In this document: piece by piece, positions 26,590-35,756 of the stretch
Layout: each line of letters begins with the position of its first letter
Numbering within the stretch: the stretch's first letter is position 1
Assembly (NCBI GenBank): GCA_905181735.1
Contig: CAJIYR010000001.1
Coordinates: 62,001 to 126,000, forward strand
Length of the DNA stretch: 64,000 bases
Source: an uncultured Hyphomicrobiales bacterium
Lineage (GTDB): Bacteria > Pseudomonadota > Alphaproteobacteria > Rhizobiales > TMED25
Direction: 5' to 3'
The notes under the pieces: model-generated
What the model was told of the DNA's origin: nothing
The model's database searches: none
The model's input: only the letters and a program-made list of their open reading frames with translations
Translations under genes and position numbers: made by a program

Positions 26590-27879
26590 ATGTCAGAAAA
26601 TATTAAAGGTTTTAACACCAATGCAATTCATGCGGGAGCAAAACCTGACCCAACAACAGGAGCTAGGGCAACTCCCATTTATCAAACAGCTTCATATGTA
26701 TTTGAAGATACAGACCATGCTGCAAATCTATTTGCCGGTAAGGCATTTGGAAATATATATACAAGAATAATGAATCCTACTCAAGCGGTGCTTGAAGAAA
26801 GAATTGCTGCATTAGAAGGAGGTACAGCTGCCTTAGCAGTTGCTTCTGGCCACGCAGCGCAATTAATAGCCCTTCACCCTCTTCTAAGCGCTGGCAATGA
26901 ATTTATTGCTTCCGATAAACTTTATGGAGGGTCAATAAATCAGTTTACACATTCATTCAAAAAATTTGATTGGAATGTTAAATGGGCAAATGGCAATAAT
27001 ACAGATAGCTATAAAGCTCTTATAAATGAAAAAACTCGCGCAATATTTGTTGAATCTATAGCTAACCCAGGCGGAATTATTACAGATATTGAGCCGATCG
27101 CAAGAATTGCTGAAGACGCAGGAATTCCATTAATTGTCGACAATACAATGGCAACACCATACTTATGCAAACCATTTAACTTTGGAGCTAACATAATTGT
27201 TCACTCTCTAACAAAGTTTTTAGGTGGCCAAGGGAATTCAGTCGGAGGCATAATTGTCGATGGTGGTAATTTCGACTGGTCAAAAAATGATAAATTTCCA
27301 GACTTGAGTGAACCTCATCCATCTTATCATGGCTATAAATTTCATGAAACATTTGGTGAAATGGGAATATCCTATGCAGTTGTATGCAGGTTTCTTGCTC
27401 TAAGAGATTTAGGTCCTGCAATTTCACCTTTCAATGCATTTCTTATATTAAACGGAATAGAGACCGTTGCCCTTCGCATGAAACAACACTCAGAAAATGC
27501 TCTGAAAGTTGCAGAGTATCTAAAGGATCATGAAAAAGTTGATTGGGTAAGTTACGCTGGCTTAAGCGATAGTGACTATAAGAATCTTGCAAAAAAATAT
27601 TGCCCAAATGGCACTGGTGCAGTTTTCACGTTCGGCTTAAAAGGCGGATTTGATGCCGGAGTAAAATTAGTGAACGGAGTAAAAATGTTTAGCCATTTAG
27701 CTAATATAGGCGATGCAAAAAGCTTAATAATCCATCCATCATCAACTACACATAGCCAATTAACTGATGAACAACAAGAAGCTGCAGGTGCAGGAAAAGA
27801 TGTTGTTAGACTATCTGTTGGAATTGAGGATGTTGATGATATTATCAGTGATCTAGAGCAGGCTTTAGATGCAATTTAA
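26590..27879 (+). CDS. metY: O-acetylhomoserine sulfhydrylase (aminocarboxypropyltransferase)
   Basis: This PLP enzyme would make homocysteine directly from O-acetylhomoserine and sulfide. The 429-residue length and insertions fit MetY rather than the shorter MetB/MetC/MetZ. Blocks: FNTNAIHAGAKPDPTTGARA, YTRIMNPTQAVLEERIAALE, GGTAALAVASGHAAQ, PLIVDNTMATPYLCKPFNFG, and the PLP lysine in VHSLTKFLGGQGNSVGGIIV. IHPSSTTHSQL and RLSVGIEDVDDI follow. AGGAG lies eight bases before the ATG. It converges on ctaA with a 9-base gap. With metC it gives two routes to homocysteine, if both activities are as named. Confidence 0.92.
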   Translation: MSENIKGFNTNAIHAGAKPDPTTGARATPIYQTASYVFEDTDHAANLFAGKAFGNIYTRIMNPTQAVLEERIAALEGGTAALAVASGHAAQLIALHPLLSAGNEFIASDKLYGGSINQFTHSFKKFDWNVKWANGNNTDSYKALINEKTRAIFVESIANPGGIITDIEPIARIAEDAGIPLIVDNTMATPYLCKPFNFGANIIVHSLTKFLGGQGNSVGGIIVDGGNFDWSKNDKFPDLSEPHPSYHGYKFHETFGEMGISYAVVCRFLALRDLGPAISPFNAFLILNGIETVALRMKQHSENALKVAEYLKDHEKVDWVSYAGLSDSDYKNLAKKYCPNGTGAVFTFGLKGGFDAGVKLVNGVKMFSHLANIGDAKSLIIHPSSTTHSQLTDEQQEAAGAGKDVVRLSVGIEDVDDIISDLEQALDAI

Positions 27880-27888
27880 TATATAATC

Positions 27889-28929
27889 TTAATAAGATGA
27901 CATCAAATAAGCGTGGCGCAATGAAATTATAAAAATAATTATTGCGCCACATTGATGTAATGAAGCTAACATTATAGGTACATTAAAAAGTAAAACAAAT
28001 ACTCCGATGATTACCTGTAACGTGATGAATGATAGCAATAATAACGCCGACCTCTCTATTATTGTTCTTCTGTAACGTAAAAATAGATAACACCAATTTA
28101 AAAAAACAATAAAAAATATACCATATGCTAACATTCTATGGTCAAATTGAACTGTTAGAGGGTTTTCAAAAAAATTTAAATACCATTTTTCAATGATAAA
28201 CAAACCGTTTGGAATAAATTTACCAGACATTAAAGGCCAGGTATTGTATGACAAGCCAGCCTTTAAACCCGAAACAAACGCACCTAGAATTATTTGTAAG
28301 TAAATTAGAATAAGAATCAAAAAACCAATTAATTTAAGGTGCCTTTGATTCGATTGTTTTTTTATTGAAACATCATTTAGGTGTAGTATAAAAAAAATAA
28401 GAATTCCCATAATCAAAAAAGGTATCGCTAAATGCAAAGCCAATCTATATTGACTTACATCAACACCTTGTGTCAATCCGCTTTGAACCATATACCACCC
28501 AACAAAAGCCTGAAGAATTCCAAGAAACAAAGCAAATGATAATGATAATAGTTGTTTGTAGTTAAATTTACGTTTTATTGCAAAATAAATGAACGGAAAC
28601 AAAAAAATAAATCCAACTAACCTTGCTAAAAATCTATGGCCCCACTCCCACATATAAATTATTTTAAAGTCAGCTAATTCCATAGTTGAATTAACAATGG
28701 TAAACTCTGGTATCCCTTTGTATTTTAAAAATTCTAATTCCCATGCATCGCGGCCAAATGGTAAAAGGAAACCGCTTATTGGCTTCCATTCCGTAATAGA
28801 AAGACCAGAGTCCGTGAGGCGCGTTAATCCACCAATTAAAATAAGCAAGATTAACGAGCTTATAACACAAGAAATCCAAATGTTTATATAGTAATGTTCA
28901 TTATATTTATTTAATATCTTTACATACAT
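27889..28929 (-). CDS. ctaA: Heme A synthase (COX15/CtaA)
   Basis: This membrane enzyme oxidises heme O to heme A for aa3-type cytochrome oxidase. The 346-residue protein has eight membrane segments. The first ends with ILIGGLTRLTDSGLSITEWK, and EWGHRFLARLVGF carries a conserved heme-ligand His. VGWYMVQSGLT and the second-half RLALHLAIPFLI continue the pattern. NTWPLMSGKFIP, then FDHRMLAYGIF and ASLHQCGAIIIF near the end, carry the remaining His residues. This is the long alphaproteobacterial/mitochondrial type. The cysteine pairs of the Bacillus type are absent. The divergent DUF2842 gene is its usual neighbour. Confidence 0.95.
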   Translation of the reverse strand: MYVKILNKYNEHYYINIWISCVISSLILLILIGGLTRLTDSGLSITEWKPISGFLLPFGRDAWELEFLKYKGIPEFTIVNSTMELADFKIIYMWEWGHRFLARLVGFIFLFPFIYFAIKRKFNYKQLLSLSFALFLGILQAFVGWYMVQSGLTQGVDVSQYRLALHLAIPFLIMGILIFFILHLNDVSIKKQSNQRHLKLIGFLILILIYLQIILGAFVSGLKAGLSYNTWPLMSGKFIPNGLFIIEKWYLNFFENPLTVQFDHRMLAYGIFFIVFLNWCYLFLRYRRTIIERSALLLLSFITLQVIIGVFVLLFNVPIMLASLHQCGAIIIFIISLRHAYLMSSY

Positions 28930-28977
28930 AGCGCACCGAAGTTTAATAATTATATATATAATATAGGTATAAATTTT

Positions 28978-29175
28978 ATGAAAAAAAGAAGTAAAAAACT
29001 TATTGGAACAATTATAATCGTATTATATCTTATTATATATGCGTTATTAGCTATGAAAATTGCCACTGGAATCTTAAGTCAAACTCCAATAATAATCCAA
29101 ACAATATATTATAGTGTCTGCGGTATTATCTGGATCATTCCAGTTATGATAATAATAAAAAAAATAGAAAAATAA
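28978..29175 (+). CDS. DUF2842 small membrane protein
   Basis: This 65-residue protein has a basic N-terminus (MKKRSKKLIGTIIIVLYLII) and two membrane helices, the second ending in CGIIWIIPVMIIIKK. It fits the DUF2842 family, restricted to alphaproteobacteria and usually found next to ctaA, as here (divergent, 48 bases apart). Function is unknown; association with heme A or oxidase assembly is inference from context only. A weak AGG lies upstream of the ATG. Confidence 0.8.
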   Translation: MKKRSKKLIGTIIIVLYLIIYALLAMKIATGILSQTPIIIQTIYYSVCGIIWIIPVMIIIKKIEK

Positions 29176-29188
29176 CTATAATTCATAT

Positions 29189-29707
29189 CTATTGGGACGC
29201 GGTTACTAGTATATCCCTAATATCTCTAAGTTCTTTTATTGCTTTTACTACATCTATCTTATTATTAACTTTATCTGTATTTGAATTACTTTTTTCAGTT
29301 TCTTTTTGACTTTGATTAATTTTATGATCTATTAAACTAGTATGAGCATCATCAAATAGATCATCTTTAAAAATAATAGCTTGATTATTTTTTATTTTAT
29401 CTTTTTCAATTTCAATTACAGAATTGTAATTTTTATTTATACTATCAAATAACGATATCACATGAGATACACCGTTCTCCTTAAATAGCTTTTGAACACC
29501 TTTAATTGTATATGAATCTACATATAATAATTTATTTATTGTTCTTAGTAATTTAATATCACTAGGCCTATAATATCTTCTTCCTCCAGCTCTTGTCATA
29601 GGCTTTATCTGGGGAAACCTTTTTTCCCAAAAGCGTAATATATGCTGGGGAATACCTAGATCTGAAGAAACTTCACTTATTGTTTTAAATGCAAGTATGC
29701 TTTTCAA
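29189..29707 (-). CDS. MerR-family transcriptional regulator
   Basis: The 172-residue protein has an N-terminal MerR winged helix ([20 protein letters not shown], then [20 protein letters not shown] and [14 protein letters not shown]). The following region is rich in Asn, Lys and Asp with no recognisable ligand domain. In alphaproteobacteria a MerR gene follows ihfA at this position, so the placement is conserved although targets are unknown. The start is TTG at 29707, supported by GGAG eight bases upstream and by the family N-terminus. Confidence 0.88.
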   Translation of the reverse strand: MKSILAFKTISEVSSDLGIPQHILRFWEKRFPQIKPMTRAGGRRYYRPSDIKLLRTINKLLYVDSYTIKGVQKLFKENGVSHVISLFDSINKNYNSVIEIEKDKIKNNQAIIFKDDLFDDAHTSLIDHKINQSQKETEKSNSNTDKVNNKIDVVKAIKELRDIRDILVTASQ

Positions 29708-29767
29708 TTTTTATACTCCAAATATTTAATATCTATAATAAACAGGTTTACTTCAAAAAAAATAATA

Positions 29768-30067
29768 TCAGAATATAGATTTATTGATTTTTTTTCTAAG
29801 AATGCCGCTTGGCCGAAACACAACAACTTTCCGCGAACTAATTACAGCCTCAATACCAGTCTTTGGATTTCTTCCAACCCTTTGTTTTTTTACTCTTAGC
29901 AGGAACGATCCAAATGAAGAAATCTTGATATTTTCACCATTCGCTAAACTTAAAATATTTTTTTGTATAATATTTTCAACAATCTCAAGAGATTCTTTAC
30001 GAGAAAGACCTACCTCACGATAAACGGCATTTCCGATATCATTTCTTGTTAGCGTTTTGGTATTCAT
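29768..30067 (-). CDS. ihfA: Integration host factor subunit alpha
   Basis: IHF-alpha pairs with IHF-beta to bend DNA in transcription, replication and recombination. The 99-residue protein has the HU/IHF fold: LTRNDIGNAVYREVGLSRKE, then GENIKISSFGSFLLRVKKQR with the GRNPKTG beta-arm tip, and VVVFRPSGILRKKIN. GGAG lies eight bases before the ATG. It lies between fabH and the MerR gene, the conserved alphaproteobacterial order. The beta subunit gene is not in the window. Confidence 0.94.
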   Translation of the reverse strand: MNTKTLTRNDIGNAVYREVGLSRKESLEIVENIIQKNILSLANGENIKISSFGSFLLRVKKQRVGRNPKTGIEAVISSRKVVVFRPSGILRKKINKSIF

Positions 30068-30134
30068 AAATTAATCTCCGATTAAATAAACTTAATATTC
30101 ATTTGAAATACAAAGTAAGTCAATAGATTCTTTA

Positions 30135-31109
30135 TTAATATCTTAGAACTGTAGCACCCCAAGTAAATCCCGACCCAAACGACACAAGCATAACTATATC
30201 CCCTCTTTTAATTTTTCCGCTATTAATAGCAGAATCCATTGCAATAGGAATCGATGCGGAAGAGGTGTTTGCATGCTTTTCAACTGTAATAATTATTTTT
30301 TCTGACGGAATATCTAATCTTTTTGCTGTAGCTTCAAGTATTCTAAGGTTAGCTTGATGTGGAACGAGCCAATCAATTTTATCAACAGTCAAACCTGCTG
30401 ACAACAAAACACTATTTACTATTGATGTCTGTTTCTCGACCGCATGTTTATAAACCTCTCTTCCGTTCATCTGAATATATTGACCACCTTTGCTGTTAGA
30501 TGAAGGTCCACCATTACAATATAATTTATCACTGTATTTCCCATCCGATTTAATACTAGATTCTAATATACCTGTACCCGAGATATCATCAGAACTATGG
30601 ATTCCTTCTAAGACAAATGCGCCCGCGCCGTCACCAAATAAAATACAAGTTGACCTATCTGACCAATCAATAATTCTAGAGTAGGTCTCTGCACCAATAA
30701 CTAAAATTTTTTTATACTCACCTGTCTTTATAAAAGCATTTGCAGTTGTAAGCCCATAAACAAAACCGCTACATACCGCATGCAAGTCAAACGCAGCTGA
30801 TTCTTTGGCGCCAATCATATGCTGAACCTTAACTGCTGTAGATGGGAATACTTGGTCGGGAGTTGATGTGGCTAACAGGATTAGATCTAATTCGTTAGCA
30901 TCTATTCCGGCACTCTCAATAGCTTTTATTGAAGCTTCATATGCTAAATCTGAAGTAAGCTGATCATTCGAAGCTATATGTCTTTGCGTTATTCCTGTCC
31001 TCTCAAATATCCATTGATCACTTGTATCAACCATTTTTGCTATATCATCATTTGTTAATACTTTACTAGGAAGATAAGAGCCGCTACCCTTTATTGTTGA
31101 TTTAATCAA
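30135..31109 (-). CDS. fabH: 3-oxoacyl-[acyl-carrier-protein] synthase III
   Basis: FabH starts fatty-acid synthesis by condensing acetyl-CoA with malonyl-ACP. The 324-residue thiolase-fold protein has SDQWIFERTGITQRHIA, the catalytic Cys at about position 113 in DLHAVCSGFVYGL, the catalytic His in WLVPHQANLRILEA, and the Asn in VEKHANTSSASIPIA. GSGFTWGATVLRY closes the protein. It starts with TTG at 31109 inside the end of plsX (8-base overlap). No downstream ATG preserves the conserved N-terminal strand. Confidence 0.95.
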   Translation of the reverse strand: MIKSTIKGSGSYLPSKVLTNDDIAKMVDTSDQWIFERTGITQRHIASNDQLTSDLAYEASIKAIESAGIDANELDLILLATSTPDQVFPSTAVKVQHMIGAKESAAFDLHAVCSGFVYGLTTANAFIKTGEYKKILVIGAETYSRIIDWSDRSTCILFGDGAGAFVLEGIHSSDDISGTGILESSIKSDGKYSDKLYCNGGPSSNSKGGQYIQMNGREVYKHAVEKQTSIVNSVLLSAGLTVDKIDWLVPHQANLRILEATAKRLDIPSEKIIITVEKHANTSSASIPIAMDSAINSGKIKRGDIVMLVSFGSGFTWGATVLRY

Positions 31110-32157
31110 ATTTAATACTCACTTTCCTATGTTGTTGTAACAAACGAAAATCATTTATATTATTTCTTATTTTATCCAAAACGCTAGACCTTGACATGTC
31201 AATCCCTAGGTCAACTGCAGAAGCAAATCCTATAGAATCAGTTGAACCATGACTTTTTATAACAATTCCATTGAGACCTAAAAAAACACCTCCATTAACT
31301 TTACTTGGATTCATTTTGTCTTTCAATGCCCTAAAAGCAGAACCGGCAATAAAATAACCTATTTTAGATAAAATTGATCTATTTATTGCGGATTTAAAAT
31401 ATTCAGAGATTTGTTTTGCTGTTCCTTCAGCTGTTTTAAGTGCTATATTACCGTTAAAACCTTCCATGACAACAACATCTACCTCACCTTTTCCAATATC
31501 ATTTCCTTCTACAAATCCTTTGTAATTAAAAAATAAATCATTACTGGATAATATACTGCTTGCCTCACGTATCTGCTCTAAGCCCTTAACCTCTTCAACG
31601 CCTATATTTAATAACGAAACCGATGGTCTTGAGATATTAAATATTGACTGCGCCATTGATGCGCCAAGTATTGAAAAATCTGCCAACTGATTAGCGTCAG
31701 CTCCAATAGTTGCGCCGACATCTAAAACAATAGATTCACCTTTTATTGTCGGCCAAATAGCTGCAATAGCTGGCCGTTGTATATTTGACATGGTTTTTAA
31801 AATTAACTTTGACATTACCATCAATGCGCCTGTATTACCTGCAGAAACAATAAAGTCAGCTTCACCTATCTTAACGGAATTAATTGATTGCCACATGCTA
31901 GAATGATTTCTTCCACGCTTTAATGCAAGACTCGGTTTTTCTGCCATACCAATTGAAACTGTAGAATTTACAATAGAAGAAACTTTACTTAATTTCTTGT
32001 ATTTTAGAATATTTTTATGAATTTTTTTTTCGTCACCAAAAAGTATAAACCTTACGTCAGGATTCCTGACATTTGACAGGGCTAATCCTGGAAGTATAAA
32101 CGAACCATCGTTATCTCCGCCCATAGTGTCAATAGCTATTGTTATTGGTCTTACCAT
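31102..32157 (-). CDS. plsX: Phosphate acyltransferase PlsX
   Basis: PlsX converts acyl-ACP to acyl-phosphate, the acyl donor for PlsY in phospholipid synthesis. The protein begins MVRPITIAIDTMGGDNDGSF, the family start, and has VSAGNTGALMVMSKLILKTM, LDVGATIGADANQLADF, VMEGFNGNIALKTAEG and GSTDSIGFASAVDLGID. An ATG three codons upstream (32166) is also possible; 32157 matches the family better. It overlaps fabH. The DUF177 (yceD) gene that often lies just upstream in this cluster is missing. Confidence 0.94.
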   Translation of the reverse strand: MVRPITIAIDTMGGDNDGSFILPGLALSNVRNPDVRFILFGDEKKIHKNILKYKKLSKVSSIVNSTVSIGMAEKPSLALKRGRNHSSMWQSINSVKIGEADFIVSAGNTGALMVMSKLILKTMSNIQRPAIAAIWPTIKGESIVLDVGATIGADANQLADFSILGASMAQSIFNISRPSVSLLNIGVEEVKGLEQIREASSILSSNDLFFNYKGFVEGNDIGKGEVDVVVMEGFNGNIALKTAEGTAKQISEYFKSAINRSILSKIGYFIAGSAFRALKDKMNPSKVNGGVFLGLNGIVIKSHGSTDSIGFASAVDLGIDMSRSSVLDKIRNNINDFRLLQQHRKVSIKFD

Positions 32158-32257
32158 ATTGAACATAACTTATTTAAATAATAAAAAATATTTATTTAAC
32201 AGTATATTATATAAACAACAAGTAGTAATAAAAAACAATTTATACAAAGACTATTAG

Positions 32258-32279
32258 AAAAACTTATTGCAATAAGCTT
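32258..32279 (-). terminator. Weak Rho-independent terminator after the bc1 chaperone gene
   Basis: Just after the chaperone stop codon the minus strand reads CTTATTGCAATAAG (a 14-base palindrome, 32276-32263) and then TTTTT. The stem is short and AT-rich, extended by a few A-T and G-T pairs, so termination may be partial. Confidence 0.4.
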
Positions 32280-32810
32280 CTAATTCTTTGTCCATATACT
32301 ATCTGGGAATACATAATCATTTCTGATGATCTTATCAACGCTTAAAGAATCTAAAAAATTAATCATATTTATCATATATTCAGAAAGCCCTTCGCACTCT
32401 TTTATATGCGTATTAGAATTGGAAAAGATATTACGTTGAAAATAACCAATTAATTCCTTATGCAAGTGTTTTGATTGCAATATTTGATCAAGAATTGATA
32501 TTCTTCCATAGAAAGCTTCTCCAATTTTTTTCATACGCTTTGGAACCGATAGATCTCCAACACCAGATTCTCTTAAAGCTTGGTCTATATCGGAAAACAT
32601 TAGATCAAGTATAAGCTGTGCAAGGTCATCGTTCTTATCTTTTTTCAATCTTCTTATAATCAGGATGATATTTACCATAAGCATTTCATACCTTCCATCT
32701 ATTGTATCCGGAACCTTAAATTTTATATATAATTTTTCGTTACGAGATAAAGAAGAAAATTTAGTATACATGGAATAATGAGAATTATTTTTTTTAAAAA
32801 AATTGAACAT
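32280..32810 (-). CDS. Ubiquinol-cytochrome c chaperone family protein (CBP3-like)
   Basis: This 176-residue protein belongs to the family of mitochondrial CBP3/UQCC1, which aids cytochrome b translation and assembly into the bc1 complex. Recognisable stretches are DTIDGRYEMLMVNIILIIRR in helix one and MFSDIDQALRESGVGDLSVP followed by KRMKKIGEAFYGRI. These hold the family's D-x-x-x-R-E-x-G-V-G-D-L pattern. It lies before plsX-fabH-ihfA-merR and divergently from bamE, a standard alphaproteobacterial arrangement. The bc1 genes are elsewhere. Function is inferred from the eukaryotic homologue. Confidence 0.87.
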   Translation of the reverse strand: MFNFFKKNNSHYSMYTKFSSLSRNEKLYIKFKVPDTIDGRYEMLMVNIILIIRRLKKDKNDDLAQLILDLMFSDIDQALRESGVGDLSVPKRMKKIGEAFYGRISILDQILQSKHLHKELIGYFQRNIFSNSNTHIKECEGLSEYMINMINFLDSLSVDKIIRNDYVFPDSIWTKN

Positions 32811-32922
32811 TTTATGTTATCTATCGTATTAATATAATTATATTCTTATATGCTTTTACAGTAATTACATATTATATATAATATGTATAATATTAATTTT
32901 AAATATAGAGCTCAAAAAAGAA

Positions 32923-33372
32923 ATGCATTTAAAAAAACTTACAATTCTATTAATTATATCTTTATCTAGTTCTTGCGCATCTACGATTGTTAACAGAGGT
33001 TACGTAGCAGATAAAGGTATCTTTGAGCAAATAAATATCGGAATGAGAAAAAATAGTGTTGAAAATATAATGGGTTCTCCGTCATATATATCGGCTATCA
33101 ACGGAGAGACATATTATTATCTTTCAAGCAAATTCGAATCAAACGGATTCTTAAAACCAAAAGAAATCGAAAGAAGTATTTTTAGCGTTCAGTTTGATGA
33201 CAATGAAATTATTAAAAATATCTCTAATTACGGCCTTAGCGACGGAAAGGTATTTGATTATATAAATAGAAGAACTATATCAAGGGGAACAGAGCTAACT
33301 TTACTTCAAGATCTATTTGATGATGTGGGAAGATATACTAATGCACAATCGGTTGGTAAAACAGCATTTTAA
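32923..33372 (+). CDS. bamE: Outer-membrane assembly lipoprotein BamE (SmpA/OmlA family)
   Basis: BamE is a small lipoprotein of the beta-barrel assembly machine. The 149-residue protein has a lipoprotein signal: basic MHLKKL, a hydrophobic stretch, then SLSSSC as lipobox. The SmpA/OmlA domain follows (INIGMRKNSVENIMGSPSYI, then tyrosines in GETYYYLSSKFES). The alphaproteobacterial C-terminus L-L-Q-D-L-F-D-D-V-G-R-Y is present. It is divergent from the bc1 chaperone gene and ends in a strong hairpin shared with the convergent hppA gene. Confidence 0.88.
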   Translation: MHLKKLTILLIISLSSSCASTIVNRGYVADKGIFEQINIGMRKNSVENIMGSPSYISAINGETYYYLSSKFESNGFLKPKEIERSIFSVQFDDNEIIKNISNYGLSDGKVFDYINRRTISRGTELTLLQDLFDDVGRYTNAQSVGKTAF

Positions 33373-33405
33373 TTCTGCGTCACATAAATATTGTGACGCA
33401 GAATT
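33371..33405. terminator. Bidirectional terminator hairpin between bamE and hppA
   Basis: A perfect 14-base inverted repeat (AATTCTGCGTCACA, seven-base loop TAAATAT, TGTGACGCAGAATT) begins inside the bamE stop codon. It extends by about three A-T pairs on each side and lies between two convergent genes, 18 bases before the hppA stop. It is the most GC-rich stem in the intergenic DNA. A- and T-rich flanks support termination in both directions. Confidence 0.8.
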
Positions 33406-33422
33406 AAATTTAATGAAAAAGA

Positions 33423-35540
33423 TTAGTGAGCCAGTATTGCCAATAGAAGCAAGGCAACAATATTGGTAATTTTTATCATAGGATTAATAGCTGGTCCAGC
33501 TGTATCCTTGTATGGATCCCCTACTGTATCACCAGTAATTGAAGCTTTATGAGCTTCCGATCCTTTGCCACCAAACTTACCGTCTTCAATTAGTTTCTTA
33601 GCATTATCCCAAGCTCCACCTCCTGCAGTCATTGATATGGCAAGAAATAGTCCAGTTACAATGGTTCCTAGTAACATAGCTCCTAAAGTTGAAAAAGCAG
33701 CAGCCTTTCCATCTATAGCATTAATTATAAAGAAACATAAGATCGGAGTTAAGACAGGAAGCATTGAAGGAATAACCATTTCTTTAATAGCAGATTTTGT
33801 AAGCATATCAACAGCTCTTGCGTAATCCGGTTTAGAAGTTCCTTTTAATATTCCTGGGTCAGCTTTAAATTGTCTTCTTACTTCTTCAACAACAGATCCC
33901 GCTGCTCTACCTACCGCAGTCATACCCATAGAAGCAAATAAATAAGGCATTAATCCACCCAGCAAAAGACCAACAACAACATATGGATTGGATAAAGCAA
34001 AATCAACTTGAACGCCCTCAAAGTAAGGGTATTTATCTGAATTGGTTATAAAGAAATTTAAGTCTTCGGTATAAGCTGCAAATAAAACTAAAGCTCCAAG
34101 TCCTGCTGATCCGATAGCATAACCTTTTGTAACCGCTTTTGTTGTGTTACCTACCGCATCAAGTGCATCGGTAGTATCCCTAACTTCCTGCGGTAAATCT
34201 GCCATTTCAGCAATACCTCCAGCATTATCTGTAACTGGACCAAAAGCATCAAGAGCAACAACAACACCGGCAACGGCTAACATTGTTGTAACAGCTATTG
34301 CAATTCCAAATAAACCAGCAAGAGAGTATGTAACTATTATTCCAGCCATTATAACTAACGAAGGCAATGCTGTTGCTTCTAGTGACATAGCAAGCCCTTG
34401 TATGACATTTGTACCGTGACCGGTTTGAGATGCGGCAGCAACAGATTGAACTGGTCTATAATTTGTGCCTGTATAATATTCAGTAATAACTATAATTAAG
34501 GTTGTTACTATTAGACCACTTACACCACAAAGAAATAAACTCAATCCGTTAAAAGAACCACTCGGGGTTGATATAGCTGTTTCCATGCCTATCATATATT
34601 CTGTAATAGGATAAAGAACTATAAGAGATAAAATACCAGTAACAAAGAAACCTTTATACAGGGCTCCCATTATTGATTGACTTTTACCCAATTTAACAAA
34701 GAACGTTCCTATTACGGATGTTAAAATACAACCAGCACCAATTGTTAATGGATATAACATTATAGCTTCACCGTACGTAGCGGTTGAAAAATAAATAGAA
34801 GCCAAAACCATTGTTGCAACCACTGATACAGCGTATGTTTCAAATAAATCAGCCGCCATTCCAGCGCAATCACCAACATTATCACCCACGTTATCAGCAA
34901 TAGTAGCTGGATTTCTAGGATCATCTTCAGGAATTCCCGCTTCTACTTTACCAACCAAATCTCCACCAACATCTGCACCTTTTGTGAATATTCCACCACC
35001 AAGACGGGCAAATATAGATATCAAAGAAGCACCAAAACCTAGCGCAACCAATGCATCGACAATAATTCTATCGTCAAAAGAAAAACCCATAAATTTTGTT
35101 AAAAAAGCATAATATAAGCTAACGGATAATAAAGCTAATCCAGCAACTAACATTCCTGTCACAGAACCAGATTTAAAAGCGATAGAAAGACCGTCGCCCA
35201 AGCTAATGCTTGCGGCATGAGCTGTTCTAACATTAGCTCTAACAGAAACCAACATTCCAATAAAACCTGCTATCCCTGATAAAATAGCTCCTATTGCAAA
35301 TCCTATTGCCACAGTTATCCCCAGAAGGTAGGCAAGAAGTACAAAAATCACTACACCAACAATTGCTATTGTGGAGTATTGTCTTTTTAAGTAAGCACCC
35401 GCACCTTCTTGAATTGCTTTTGCAATTTCTTGCATTTTATCATTACCTGCACTAGCTGCCATTATAGACTTACTAGCCCACGCTCCATAGAGTATACCAA
35501 ATACTCCGCATAATATTACTATCCAAATTACTGAGCTCAT
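33423..35540 (-). CDS. hppA: K+-independent proton-pumping membrane pyrophosphatase
   Basis: This inner-membrane pump couples pyrophosphate hydrolysis to H+ export, salvaging energy from biosynthesis. The 705-residue protein has about 16 membrane helices. It carries the catalytic motifs [20 protein letters not shown] (about residue 188 on) and [19 protein letters not shown] (216-234). The late motif D-N-A-G-G-I-A-E-M is near 438. Lysine at about 468 in GNTTKA marks the K+-independent subfamily, where K+-dependent enzymes have Ala. AGGAAAA precedes the ATG. It stands between thiL and bamE, common in alphaproteobacteria. The 216 bases between it and thiL are AT-rich and hold nothing recognisable. 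Confidence 0.96.
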   Translation of the reverse strand: MSSVIWIVILCGVFGILYGAWASKSIMAASAGNDKMQEIAKAIQEGAGAYLKRQYSTIAIVGVVIFVLLAYLLGITVAIGFAIGAILSGIAGFIGMLVSVRANVRTAHAASISLGDGLSIAFKSGSVTGMLVAGLALLSVSLYYAFLTKFMGFSFDDRIIVDALVALGFGASLISIFARLGGGIFTKGADVGGDLVGKVEAGIPEDDPRNPATIADNVGDNVGDCAGMAADLFETYAVSVVATMVLASIYFSTATYGEAIMLYPLTIGAGCILTSVIGTFFVKLGKSQSIMGALYKGFFVTGILSLIVLYPITEYMIGMETAISTPSGSFNGLSLFLCGVSGLIVTTLIIVITEYYTGTNYRPVQSVAAASQTGHGTNVIQGLAMSLEATALPSLVIMAGIIVTYSLAGLFGIAIAVTTMLAVAGVVVALDAFGPVTDNAGGIAEMADLPQEVRDTTDALDAVGNTTKAVTKGYAIGSAGLGALVLFAAYTEDLNFFITNSDKYPYFEGVQVDFALSNPYVVVGLLLGGLMPYLFASMGMTAVGRAAGSVVEEVRRQFKADPGILKGTSKPDYARAVDMLTKSAIKEMVIPSMLPVLTPILCFFIINAIDGKAAAFSTLGAMLLGTIVTGLFLAISMTAGGGAWDNAKKLIEDGKFGGKGSEAHKASITGDTVGDPYKDTAGPAINPMIKITNIVALLLLAILAH

Positions 35541-35756
35541 TTTATTTTTCCTATTTTTAAAAAAATTACGGTAAACGTAAAAATTAATCTAAAAAATAAA
35601 AATTTTCTAGATTTTAAATACATTATTTAGAACAATTGACAAAATATTGCACTAATTTAATTACATTTTAACAAGAATTAATTTTACACTAACTATACAA
35701 AAACTATTAAACAAATATTAATTCAAAAAAATAATATAATAAGAGCTTGCTTAAGG

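Noticed and set aside
35541-35756. Gap between hppA and thiL, with TTGACA on the plus strand near 35637
   Set aside because: The hexamer points away from both flanking genes and has no matching -10 at proper spacing or downstream gene.
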